In this document: piece after piece, positions 44,350-54,779 of the stretch | How positions within the stretch are numbered: position 1 is the first letter of the stretch | Layout: each line of letters begins with the position of its first letter | Assembly (NCBI GenBank): GCA_021399435.1 | Contig: JAJTUP010000007.1 | Location: forward strand, 930,001-994,000 | Reading direction: 5' to 3' | From: Diaporthe sp. PMI_573 | Taxonomy: Eukaryota > Ascomycota > Sordariomycetes > Diaporthales > Diaporthaceae | DNA: 64,000 nt | The notes under the pieces: model-generated | Database searches by the model: none | Told to the model about the DNA's origin: nothing | What the model saw: only the letters and a program-made list of their open reading frames with translations | Made by a program: the position numbers and the translations under genes

Positions 44350-46008
44350 TTAAGGGTAGTTAATTAAAACTTGATAAGAAGAATTATCGCAATATTGGAA
44401 AAGTACTTCAAAAAAATAAAAAAAACATTCGACACCTGAGCTCAAATCTTCTGCAAGCTGCTCGACAGCCTGTTCTCGATATTTTGTTGTCTTTCGAACT
44501 CCCGTGGATGCTGCTATATCAGCATCTGGTGCTTCCTGGTGAAGTTCCAAGTACCTCGATCGGATGTGTGCAGGAACGTTGGCCCGTTGGAACCAGAGGT
44601 GGCAAATTGCTCAGACCGACGTTTGATTAGTTTCCATTTCCGAAATATTCCGTCAAGACGGTCGCTGGCAAAGACTGGATAGGCACAATAGAATGTCATC
44701 TCAAGGATGTTCTGCAACATCTCAGGTCGAGAGAGTTGATGGTTCCCTGAAGTGGTGGTCGGAGTCATGATTGACTCGGATGTACTGGCCGGAGGGCAGG
44801 CACCTCCGTAATTGCAGAAATCGCGCGTATCGGTGTCCGTAGCCACGAGCCATAACGAAGTAATGGAGTGCTTGTGTGTTGCCATTCGCGATTTTGTCTA
44901 GCATGCTCACAAGCTATGCGCAGAGCAAGTCGGGATGATTGACCTGGGTAGAATCGATTATAGTCAGGATGTCGATCATCAAGTCCCGCTTCAACGTATT
45001 CTCCTGCCTCGGACCAGGGTTTCTGGTCGCATGAACTGTTTTGTTTGTGTTTGGTAGAAGCTGTCACTGTCAGACGAAAAATCCACAATCGTAAATGAGG
45101 CTTTCAAGGCCATGCAGACGTTCTTACAGTTCAGGTGTGAGGATCTTGCCTTGAAGGTCCAGGACTTCTGGTTCAATCAGGGCGAGAGCATCGTCAATGA
45201 TCTTGTCGCAGGGTCCGAAGACTTCGAAGAGGGCTGTGTAGTCTATGTGCTCGAGAACATCAACCTGTTTCTCTCTCAGTGTATTGACGAGCTCGATCAT
45301 GCAGTGTCGCAGATTCGGGAATTTGGTTGAATGGTGCAAGGTAAAAATCGTCCTTATCGGCCAGGGTCAACCAAACATTTCATGTCAAATTAGGTGTTGC
45401 TACTGACAGTCTTTTCCTTCGTGTTTTATGTCGATTAAAGACATGCCTGGACAGTAGTAACAGGGAAGAATCTCTTTAGCCGTGGCTTGCCATCTGGGTC
45501 CTTGGGAAATAGGCAAGCCTGCTAGAAGGCTGTGCGGTGTTTGCTCCAGAGAAGTCGGTGTAGCTGCAATGTGTCGAGTTCTAAGAGTAGGGCAGGTTGG
45601 CGCTGCATGGCCTTCTTTTTTTGCAAAAGTTGCATGGCAGATTCGGGCAGTTGTGGCGCCTAATTATGGGATCCCATTCCATGCTAACCTTGCTCACACG
45701 CTGCACGCCTTTCTCTCTGCGCTTCTTGCACTCGTGATTCGAATTCTCGCTAAAGTCGGTGGCGATCGGCTGCATTGCGACAAATGGCTCTCGGCTTATA
45801 TTTCGATGAGATTCTCATTGCAGTGTGAAATAATGTCAAGCGCGAAATGCTGGATGGCGGCACCAAGCCGATGTTTTTTGGCTCCCGAAGGCCAAAATGG
45901 TCGAAAAATTGAATGTATTCCCGTTTTGTCAACGACACGCGCGGGGTCGGCCCGTTGAGTATGAGCTCCTTCAACAGGGAACAATATCAAAGTCCATGAC
46001 AGCGTCAA
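44350..46008 (-). pseudogene. Decayed ORF fragments, family uncertain
   Basis: Several minus-strand pieces read like eroded protein: ALFEVFGPCDKIIDDALALI (about 45195-45255), KRDLMIDILTIIDSTQ (about 44950-44995) and NGNTQALHYFVMARGYGHRY (about 44830-44890). Further open pieces follow at 44514-44885 and 45581-46008. They lie in order but in different frames with stops between them, and few junctions have usable splice sites. The NGNT-ALHYF wording recalls an ankyrin repeat start; this is only a suggestion. It could instead be a poorly conserved multi-exon gene. Confidence 0.3.
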
Positions 46009-47163
46009 GTTAGCGAGTGCGTATGGACGAGGTGGATGACAAAGTGGTGGGGTCCAGACGGTGTCGAGGAAAAGTTGCTGTCTCTGTCACGGGAGGGACA
46101 TAAGAGAGGCGAAGCTTTCAAGGCTTGCTCTGAACTGTGGAATTTCGAATAGAACCTCGTTTAGCTAAGAAAAGAGAGAGGGAAGGAAGGAAGGTTCTGA
46201 CAAACTGAAGATCTAAATGTCCAAGGGCCTCGAGGGCTGCAGGTAGTCTGTTTGCAGCCCGGCGCCAGTCACGCCCACCTGCCAGTCACCCAGCCTGGTA
46301 CGGCCATAACAGTCACGCAGCACAGCCTCCGTATTTAGACGGTCAAAATCAGCTTGCATTCGCAATCCGCAGCACTCCAGCGGCAGTATGGAAAGATGAA
46401 ACCATGGAATCAGCTATCTATAGCGCCCTGATGTGGTCAAGGCTCCCCGCTCTGTATTATAAGTGAGACGGCTGAGCTTCTCAAGACAGAAGTGTATTCT
46501 TAGAAAAAAAGACCTTTGCTTGGGTGTCTGCTCCGCGGCCACAGCATCTATGGTGCTCACCACCCAACCTCCAACGGGACAAGCTCCTATAGAGTAGCCT
46601 CCCTTATGAAGACTTCTTGTCAGAAAGTCTTCTGTAAATTGACTTTCTATAGAATGACCAGACTAGAGGTAGGCAAGCCATGGGGGCTCCACAATAATAT
46701 TTTCAAACTTTTTAAATATAGCTGTTACTATAACAACCTTGGAATGTATATAATATACGGCCCAGCTGCGGTTAGACCACACCTTGGTGGTGGGTGAGAC
46801 GGGTGTAGGGCCCGCAGTGAGACGGTCCTCACATCTGATAGCAACAAAAGCATAAGTTGACTGTGAAGAATTGTTGATCTAAAAATCAGGTTTGCCTAAC
46901 CAAAAGAGAGGGAAAGGAAAGGAAGCTGCAAGGCATCGTCAGTGTAGTTTGGATAGCCACTTGCTGATACGATAAGCAGAATAAGTGGACCCAGACATTA
47001 ACTGGGTCTGGCAAGTATCAGTCGGTGTTGGGATCAATCACCGTAAGATCACACAAGCAGTTCAACTCTGCAGAAAACATTTCCTGACCCTACCACCCAG
47101 ACCCTATCAAAAAAAAAAAGGCACAAAGTCGTCCAGACTGTTGTTGCTGAAGAAGGCCAAAAG
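46009..47163. other. AT-richer spacer with element-like remnants
   Basis: It holds two similar purine-rich segments (about 46167-46196 and 46892-46922, both variants of AAAGAGAGGGAA), an 8-bp-stem hairpin at about 46607-46631 (GAAGACTT...AAGTCTTC), a TATTATAAG site at about 46455 and an A-run at about 47109-47119. No coding gene is supported. Confidence 0.35.
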
Positions 47164-47172
47164 AAAAAAAAA
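47164..47172 (-). terminator. Pol III oligo-T terminator after the tRNA-Ser locus
   Basis: Nine T residues on the minus strand start 5 nt past the tRNA discriminator base, the expected place and form for RNA polymerase III termination. Confidence 0.6.
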
Positions 47173-47177
47173 GCATG

Positions 47178-47255
47178 CGACACCTCAGGGCGAACCCTGG
47201 CTCCCGAAGGAAATGGCTTAGCAGGCCATCGCGTTGACCACTCCGCCAAAGTGCC
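47178..47255 (-). tRNA. tRNA-Ser (anticodon GCT) with a shortened T-loop; possibly a pseudogene
   Basis: The minus strand folds as a class II tRNA. The acceptor is GGCACTT with AGGTGTC (all seven pairs, two of them G-U) and discriminator G. The D-stem is GCG/CGC, the anticodon stem ATGGC/GCCAT with loop CTGCTAA (anticodon GCT, serine), and the long variable arm TCC-TTCG-GGA. The T-stem CAGGG/CCCTG encloses only TTCG, so the usual seven-base T-loop has lost three bases, which also removes the conserved A58 and damages the B-box promoter. Everything else, including the downstream T-run, looks functional. It is therefore a recently damaged tRNA gene or a sequence error. No intron is present. Confidence 0.65.
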
Positions 47256-47441
47256 AAGGTCTCCCCTGTCAGTCATAAAGGGGGATTGAAATCGTGGTGC
47301 ACACCTCAGACCTCATTGCTTCCCACAACACAATAGCAACATCCTTGGAACAGCAAACACTATGTACGTCTTCGACCTCGATCGAAGGCATATCAGAACA
47401 CTCTACTGCGACAGAGATAAGACCCACCTGGGAGTCTCAGG

Positions 47442-48550
47442 ATGCCACCAAAGAGGAAGCCGGGCCAGACAGACGGCGCAGTGGACGACGTGCAGCCGCG
47501 CCGGTCCACGCGTCAGCGCACGTCAACCGCGGCAGCCCGTGAGCCCGAGACTGCCACGCCAAACAAGACTGCCAAGAAGCCCGCCGCCACGGCGAAGAAG
47601 GCAGCAACGCCCAAGGTGAAGAAGCCAAAGGGAAACCAAGGACAAGGAGACGACGGCGAGGACGGCGCCGATGGGGAGCGGCAGCCTCCACCGGCTGGCG
47701 GCGGGGCCAAGGGCGTCAAGGCGGAGGCGGCACAGGCAGGGTCCACGGTGGCGGAGGCTGAGACTGACGCAGTGGAGGGCCGGGGCAGACAGTACTGGCT
47801 GATGAAGGCCGAGCCCGAGTCGCGCATCGAGAACGGCGTCGACGTCAGGTTCTCGATTGACGACCTGGCTGCCAAGAGCGAGCCTGAGCCGTGGGACGGT
47901 ATGCTTCTCTTCCATCCAGTCACGGTTCTCGCAATACTTCTGAATCAGGAGACTAACGGGAGACCTCATTGCACAGGGATCAGGAACTATGTTGGTATGG
48001 GTTTTCTCTACTCGATTTCAGGACAGTCAGGAGGAGGTTCACTTTTGAATCCATTGCTAACGGGACATCTGGGCCCAAAACAGCCCGCAACAACCTCCGC
48101 GCCATGAAGAAGGGAGACCTCGCCTTCTTCTACCATTCCAACTGCAAGGAACCGGGCATCGCGGGGACGATGGAGATCGTGCAGGAGCACTCGCCCGACC
48201 GTGCGTAGTCACCCCCCCCCTCGGCCCCTGACTTGATTCATCCTGACCACACCTCGTCTAACAAAAAGAACTAACCCAACCCAGTGACCGCCCACGATCC
48301 GAAATGCCCCTACTACGACCCCAAGTCCAAGCCGGACGACCCAAAGTGGAGCGTCGTGCACGTCGAGTTCCGCTCCAAGTTTGCCGTGCCCATCGGGCTC
48401 AAGGAGCTGCGCGCCATGGGCGGGCCGGGCGGGCAATTGGCGGAAATGCAGATGCTGAAGCAGTCCCGGCTGAGCGTCAGCAGGGTGAGCGCGAGCGAGT
48501 GGGAGTACCTGGTCGGCGTGGCGGAGGAGAAGGCCAAGGCCAAGGCGTAG
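47442..48550 (+). CDS. EVE-domain (thymocyte nuclear protein 1-like) protein
   Basis: Four exons, 47442-47898, 47977-47994, 48084-48200 and 48285-48550, give 285 aa. The first 110 residues are Lys/Ala/Pro-rich and basic, like a nuclear, DNA-binding tail. The EVE (PUA-like) domain starts at RQYWLMKAEPESRIENGVDV, continues with FSIDDLAAKSEPEPWDGIRNY (spliced), NNLRAMKKGDLAFFYHSNCK and PGIAGTMEIVQEHSPD, then DPKCPYYDPKSKPDDPKW and VHVEFRSKFAVPIGLKELRA. EVE proteins bind modified bases in nucleic acids; human THYN1 is the closest known relative. Exon 2 is only 18 nt and supplies IRNYV, invariant in the family, so it must be real. The gene converges on UTP6 with 195 bp between the two stops. Confidence 0.9.
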
Positions 48551-48745
48551 GTAGGAGGAGTACGATGGCGGTTTGTGGCTAGCTGCCGAGGGGAGCTGGA
48601 CCAGTGCACATACGCCTAGGTGCGTGCCTGACAAGCCTTCGCAGTCCGTACAAACCGAAATGTGAAGTAGTAATTATATGATGATAATGTGTCTAGGTAT
48701 CTGGGTGACCATTTGCTTTTTAACGTGTAGACAGGCGCTCGCCGA

Positions 48746-49969
48746 TCAAGGATTCTCGAGCTTGCGCCTTGTATGTTCCAGCACGGTGCGGACGTTGTCG
48801 TCCAGGTCCTTCCTCTTGAGGATAGGCCTGACCCATGCCACCGTCTTGGCTGCCAGCTTGCCCTTGTCCTCGGTCGTCTCCGTCTGGGCCTTAAGCCTTG
48901 CCAGAACCTCGCGCAGCGCCCTGGGGAACTCGACCGTGGTGACATCAACACCGACCAGTGGCTGCCGGACAAGACATCCACACGTGGCCGGGTGCCTCGG
49001 GTACTCGTCGACCATGGTATCCAGTACGTGCTGGATGATGGCAGGCTGTGCCGAGACGGTTGTGAAGTCTGCGAACATGTCGAAGAAGGCCTCTGCGGCG
49101 AGCGCGTTGTAGAAGGGCTGTTTCCTGGCTACATCGAAGACGGCCTTGGGGATGGCGCCCTGCAGGGCGGGGCTCTTCTCGAGCTTCTTGATCGCCTCGT
49201 CCGAGAAGACCTTCCTCGCCTCCTTGGCCTCCTTGTCGTGCTCGTCCGCCAGTGGATCGGGCAGGATCTCGTTATCCTCGAACTCGTCGTCTCCCGAGTC
49301 GTCGTCGCCGAAGCGCAGGACGTCGCCGTCCTCGACCGTCTCCTCGGCCCGGGCCCCCTCGAGTCCCTTCCTGCCGCCGCCCTTCTTCCTCTCCATCTTG
49401 GCCAGCCACTCCATCTCGACGCGGGCGTACTCCAGCCACAGGTCGGCGGTGGAGTTGCAGAAGCGGCAGCCCCTCATGAACATGCCCCGCGCGCCCTCCA
49501 TGTCGCCGTCGCTCGCGGCGCGCCTCCCGGCCCTCGCCCACAGGTTCGCGTTGATCGGGTGCATCCGTAGGGCCCTCGTCATGATCTTCCTCCACCTCTT
49601 GGTGGCCTTGACGCGGCCCGCATAGTCCAGGTACTCGCCCCACAGCTCCAGGCTGCCAGGGTGCCTGAAGACGGCGCGCTCGTAGATGTTGAAGACGCGG
49701 GCGTTGCTGGCGTGCGAGGTGGAGTTCTTTATCTTCTTCCGCAGGCACCTCTTCGCGCGCAGCTTGTCGAGGGACAGCTCCCAGGCGATGTAGGACTGGA
49801 AGTGGTGCGGCTTGCAGCCCGGGCCGAGGACGAGGTGTTCGAAGTCTGTGCGCTTGGAGACGAGGGTGCGGATCTCGTCCTTGGAGAAGATTTCTTTCTC
49901 CTCGAATTCTCGGAGCTGGGGAACGGCACGCTCGAGGTGGAAGCGTGCCTTTTCGGCGACGTTGGCCAT
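48746..49969 (-). CDS. UTP6: U3 small nucleolar RNA-associated protein 6 (Utp6)
   Basis: Utp6 belongs to the UTP-B module of the small-subunit processome, which processes pre-18S rRNA in the nucleolus. One 407-codon exon starts MANVAEKARFHLERAVPQLR, the conserved Utp6 start, followed by LREFEEKEIFSKDEIRTLVS and RTDFEHLVLGPGCKPHHFQSY. HAT (half-a-TPR) repeats then appear: RVFNIYERAVFRHPGSLELW, WRKIMTRALRMHPINANLW, and ARGMFMRGCRFCNSTADLWL. An acidic, charged linker sits in the second half, and the C-terminus contains FYNALAAEAFFDMFADFTTV. The length is typical of fungal orthologues. It is divergent from CWH43. Confidence 0.92.
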   Translation of the reverse strand: MANVAEKARFHLERAVPQLREFEEKEIFSKDEIRTLVSKRTDFEHLVLGPGCKPHHFQSYIAWELSLDKLRAKRCLRKKIKNSTSHASNARVFNIYERAVFRHPGSLELWGEYLDYAGRVKATKRWRKIMTRALRMHPINANLWARAGRRAASDGDMEGARGMFMRGCRFCNSTADLWLEYARVEMEWLAKMERKKGGGRKGLEGARAEETVEDGDVLRFGDDDSGDDEFEDNEILPDPLADEHDKEAKEARKVFSDEAIKKLEKSPALQGAIPKAVFDVARKQPFYNALAAEAFFDMFADFTTVSAQPAIIQHVLDTMVDEYPRHPATCGCLVRQPLVGVDVTTVEFPRALREVLARLKAQTETTEDKGKLAAKTVAWVRPILKRKDLDDNVRTVLEHTRRKLENP

Positions 49970-50764
49970 TGTGGTGGGTGGTGTGTGGTTCGGTTGGAAG
50001 TGGGAGAGGTCGTAGTCAGGTCAGGTGGTATGGTGGGAGTGGTGGCTGTGGAGTGGGATCGTGATATCGCGATGTTCGCCCTTTTCGTTGACGCTGGTGG
50101 TGTTGAAAAGTGAGAGTCGAGGATGGCCGTTTCTGAACTTTTTAGTGGGGCAATACAAGGTGGGACCCCCAAGAAGCGGACTGGGAGGGAGCTAGAACGG
50201 ACTGGGGTGGTGCCTGGGCTAGGGAAGCTAACAGCCCACAGGAGGGGGGAGGATCTGCAGCAGGCGGCTCTCTGAGTGGACTAGAACGGTGACGTACAAG
50301 CCTGCCGAGGCTGGGCGGAGCTATGAGAGGCGCCCGAGACCGATCAGCCTGAGGGGAGGATCGATCAGCTTGCCTTGCTTGTACTTTGCTTTTGCTATCG
50401 CTTTCCCACTGTAACTATGTATCCATGCCATGCATCCACACGCACACACAGCATGCATGTATCCCTGCACCCAAGCACCCAAGCGAAGCCCAAGCAGACG
50501 CAAGCTATCTGCTTGTTGACTGAACGACATTCGGTGATCTGATCTGATTTGATCCGAATGTTCCTGTCCCTGCGCCGCGTTTCCTCCAGCCTCCAGCCTT
50601 CAGCCTTCCAACCCTCTTGTCATCTTGTCCTCCCCTCCTGCTTCCCCTCCTCCACCACTTGTTTACTCCTCTTCCCCCTCCCATAAATCTCTGTGTCTCT
50701 CCTTGTGTGTCTTGGTTCCAATTGCCCTCTCCCATGCTCTTGTGATCCGTGGCACCCCTCCACA
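49970..50764. promoter_or_regulatory. Divergent promoter region between UTP6 and CWH43
   Basis: 795 bp between divergent starts. The half nearest CWH43 is strongly pyrimidine-rich on the plus strand (about 50575-50700), as in many fungal core promoters. A CACACGCA-type run is at about 50430-50450. No gene is seen. Confidence 0.5.
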
Positions 50765-53700
50765 ATGGCGCGGTCTGGGTACAAAGACAAGGACGGCGGC
50801 GTGCTCTTCTCCTTCAGTGGCGTCTGGATCAGCTGGCTGCACACAATCCTCGCATACTGTACGCCCAGCCTCGTCCGCCCCTCCCCCTCCCCCTCCCTCT
50901 CCGTCTCCCCCTCCGAGCTTGAGCTTCCACTGTTCCAGTTCGGTGGATGGACGACTGGCTGACTGGCTGACTGACTGATCACCTCCAGCTGCCTTCATCA
51001 GCGCATTACTCGTCGGTATATCGCTCCACTACCACAAGATCGTCCAGAACGAATGGTTCGGATATCCCCAAGAGTGGTTCCCCTCCGTCTCTGCCACCAT
51101 AGGCGACCGTTATCCCGAGCGATCCTTCTTCCAGCTGTTCATCGCATTAACCTCTGGTTAGTCCACCCGGAAGCCCCGTTCCAAGACCTCCCAGATGGCC
51201 CTAGAAAACCCTGGAAACTCCAAAGACTGACTTGTTCCGACAGGTCCGAGATTCGCCCTCGTCGCCTTCTGGTACCTGCTCTCGCGCAGGCCTGGCCACA
51301 AGCTGCCCGCCTTCGTCGCCTTCTGGGGCGTCTTCCGAACCCTCACCTGCGGCGGCTGGACCTATGTCACCTCCACCGACGACCATGACTGGCACGACGT
51401 CTTCATGATCTCCTACCTGCTGGCCACCATACCCTGGACTTTCGGCTGCATCGCCCTCAGCCCGCCCAACCCCACTGCGATCAAGTACAGGAAATACGTC
51501 TCGGGCACCTTTTACGGCAGCATCATCCCCCTCATATATTTCTTTATCCAGCACAAGGTGCACAGAGTGCCAGGAGGTATGTTCAGACTCGATAGACAGG
51601 CGGGAGAGGAGAGAAGGGGCCAGGTGGGAAGAGATGGATGGCTTGAGGGTAGAGGAAAAGACGGCAGGGCGGGGAAGACGAAACAGAGCAAGCACTCGCT
51701 GACATGCGCCTCACAGCCTACACAAGCTACGCCTTCTTCGAGTGGTCACTCGTCCTTCTTGACGTCGCATTCGACGCAGTCACCGCCCTGGATTTCGACT
51801 CTTTCGAGGTGGTCATCAGGGACGTCAAAGGAGTCAGCAAGGGGTATGTCCATTGGCTTCCCAAATAGTTCTCATAAAAAGATAAAAAGAGGGAGCAAGT
51901 ACCAATGACCCCGCCCTGTTACTGTACATGTACATATCAACGTACGCGTACACACTGCGGATAATGATACGCCTCCCGGTGACCGAGTCGGTTCTAAATG
52001 TGTGTTTCTCTTCTAGTGCCAACTCCTCGTCCGTGTCCTCGGCTGAGCTTGAGAAGCAGAAGGAAAAGGCCGTCGCCGGCGTCTCCGCCCTGCCCTTCGG
52101 CACAAACGCCGCCCTCGATATTGTCGCCGACGTCTACCATGGATTCGTCTTCTGGTCGATCCTCACCAGCCTGGGGGTCCTCGTCTGGTACTTCCCGCTG
52201 TGGTACATGGGCATCTCCGGCTACGAGGCATTCGTCATGTCCACCGTCTCGCCCTTCCTGCTGGGTATAGCACCCCTTAGGACGTTGGTCGTCCAGAACC
52301 TGCGCATCGTGCACCTGCTGTCGCTGTCTGGCCTGCTGGCCTTCCTGGTCCCGGGTCCTGTGGGCCGTCTCAGCACTGTCGGGTTTGCGGTGTGGATGCA
52401 GTGTCTGGCTTGGGCCGCCACCTTCTACGCCGACTCCGCCCACGAGAGCCGCCTCGAGTCCAGGATCATGGCCTGGATGACCGGCCTGCTCATGTCCAGC
52501 ATTGCAAAGTTCATGTGGCAGACAAACAACCCCATCTGGCCCATCATGCATGGCGCCAACGGCGGCTGGAACTACACTGCCCTCTTCCTCGCCGTCCCTG
52601 CTGCTCTGAGGTTCACTAGGCGTGGAGTCCTCAGCGGCGGGGACAGTGGCTCAAGGAGGGACGGCTCGGCGCTGCTCTCGGCACTCAGCATCGGTGGCCT
52701 GATGTTCGGACTGCATTCCCTCCTATCTGACAGCAGCACCATGATCCTATGGGTCTGGGAGGGTTACCCTATCCGAGGTCCCACCTCCAACACGTCTGCC
52801 TGGTACACTATTTGGGCAATGACTGGCGGCCTGCTGCTCGGCCTCTTCCGCCCGCAGCTCGTAAACACTTACGGCTTCTACGCGTTCGGCTGTGTCGGTG
52901 CGGCGATCCTGACCTACTCCAGCCACTGGTTTGGCTACCTCGGTGCACTTATCACCGCCACATTCCTGATGGCCATCTCCCATCCTCTGATTACCAATGC
53001 GACCAAGAAAAGCCCAGCTGTCACCTTCGGCCTGGGCTTCTTTGTCTACAACTTCCTGGTACTCTTCCATGTCTGGGTCGTCGCTTATGCTTTCGTGCCC
53101 GGCGGGCCCCTGGTCCGCGAGCATACCGACTGGGTCATGCTCACCACGTTCCTGCTGATCGGTGCTGGCTTCTTGGACATCAACAGGATCAACTCGTCCA
53201 AGAAGGCCGGGAAGCGGCCCGTCAGGAATCACTCGTCACCGAAGCCCCACCGAAGGTACCACCTCTCGATCCTCGGCGTCTTGAATCTGCTCTTCCTCGG
53301 CGCGGCCTTCCTCCGGTTCCCCACGAACGACTACAAGCCCTACCACGGCGACGCGAACCTCATCACCGCGGGCATCTGGACCATACACTTCTCCCTCGAC
53401 AACGACATGTGGAGCTCCGAGGTTCGCATGCGTGACCTGATCAAGGAGTTGGAGATCGACGTCATCGGCCTCCTGGAGAGCGACCTCCAGCGCATCATCA
53501 TGGGCAACCGCGACACGACGCAATACCTCGCCGAGGACCTCGGCATGTACGTCGACTACGGCCCGGGCCCCAACAAGCACACATGGGGCGCCGCCCTGCT
53601 GTCCAAGTTCCCGATCGTGAACTCGACGCACCACCTCCTGCCCAGCCCCGTGGGCGAGCTGGCCCCCGCGATCCACGCGACGATAGACGCCTACGGCACA

Positions 53701-54195
53701 CTGGTGGACGTCTTCGTCTTCCACTCGGGCCAGGAGGAGGACCCCGAGGACCGGCGGCTGCAGACCGAGTACCTGTCCAAGCTGATGGGCTCCACCGACC
53801 GCCCCTCCATCCTGCTCTCGTACCTGGTGACCAAGCCGAAAGAGGGCAACTACAAGACGTACGTGTCCAACGTCAGCGGCATGCACGACATTGACCCGAC
53901 GGACTGGGACCGGTGGTGCGAGTACATCCTGTACAAGGGCCTGAAGCGGACGGGCTACGCGCGGGTGAGCCGCAGCACCATCACCGACACGGAGCTGCAG
54001 GTGGGCAAGTTCGTGGTGCCCCGCACGGAGGAGGAGAAGACGGGGTTCATCGCTGCGGAGGAGGACAGGAGGGACAGGAGGGTCACGGAGACGGAGGTTG
54101 AGGCGTCGTGGAGGTTCCCTGAGCTTTTTAGGGGCAAGGGCGTGCGCGGGCATAGGTACCATGTTTTCAATGAGCCGAGGTACTATAATTTCTAG
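50765..54195 (+). CDS. CWH43: Cwh43, GPI-anchor lipid remodelling protein
   Basis: Cwh43 replaces the lipid of GPI anchors with ceramide in the ER and affects cell-wall integrity. Five exons (50765-50858, 50989-51156, 51244-51576, 51717-51843, 52017-54195), all with GT...AG introns in phase, give about 966 aa. The N-terminal part is a multi-span Frag1/DRAM/Sfk1-like domain ([59 protein letters not shown]). A long multi-span middle follows, and then a C-terminal endonuclease/exonuclease/phosphatase-type domain ([60 protein letters not shown]). In budding yeast both halves are also fused in one protein. The conserved [13 protein letters not shown] end is present. No defect was noted. Confidence 0.93.
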
Positions 54196-54779
54196 AAATA
54201 CATGTAGATGATGGCTGAGGGAATTTGGTGGCTATGACTTAATGAGGAGGACAGGACATGGGTGTTGTAAAACCGGCGTAGGTATTGAAACGAAGGAATG
54301 GGCATCGATTGAGGGCTGCGGTCCACACTTGAGAGATAAGCCTTTATTTCTGTAATTTTGATGTATAGCGAATGATATCAATGCTTGAATAAGGCTTTTC
54401 ACACTCAAAGCCAATCAAGCGGCTGTGGATTGATGGTTACGTGATTCCTGTTCTTCGAGTTGTACATGGGTTGCAAGCTTCGACGGCTGTGCACCTTGTC
54501 TACGCGTCTCAGCCTCCCTTGCTTCAGCATTGCTACATTCAATGTCTTGGAGGCCTAAAGCCAGGCAGGCGGCTCTGAAATCGTAAGCAGCACGCCTATT
54601 ATCCTCCGGAGTGTTCGAGCGTTTATCACTGTATGAAGGGACTGCCTACATACTGCTTAAGAGGCGTACGTAAACGGATTAAAAAACGAAACCACTTATC
54701 CTCCGGTGGGAAGTATTGCGAATTCTTTGAGTCATTTGGGTCTAGACTTTAGACACTTGTTAATCAAAGGCTTCTAACA
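54196..54779. other. Spacer between CWH43 and the second HET gene
   Basis: 584 bp, AT-leaning, containing the CWH43 3' UTR and the HET gene promoter. No motif stands out. Confidence 0.4.

Noticed and set aside
45482..45958. 158-codon plus-strand open frame
   Set aside because: It has no recognisable motif, odd composition, and overlaps equally open minus-strand relics.
53236..54162. Long minus-strand open frame opposite the CWH43 C-terminus
   Set aside because: Val/Arg-rich antisense of a high-GC coding region; CWH43 is conserved here.
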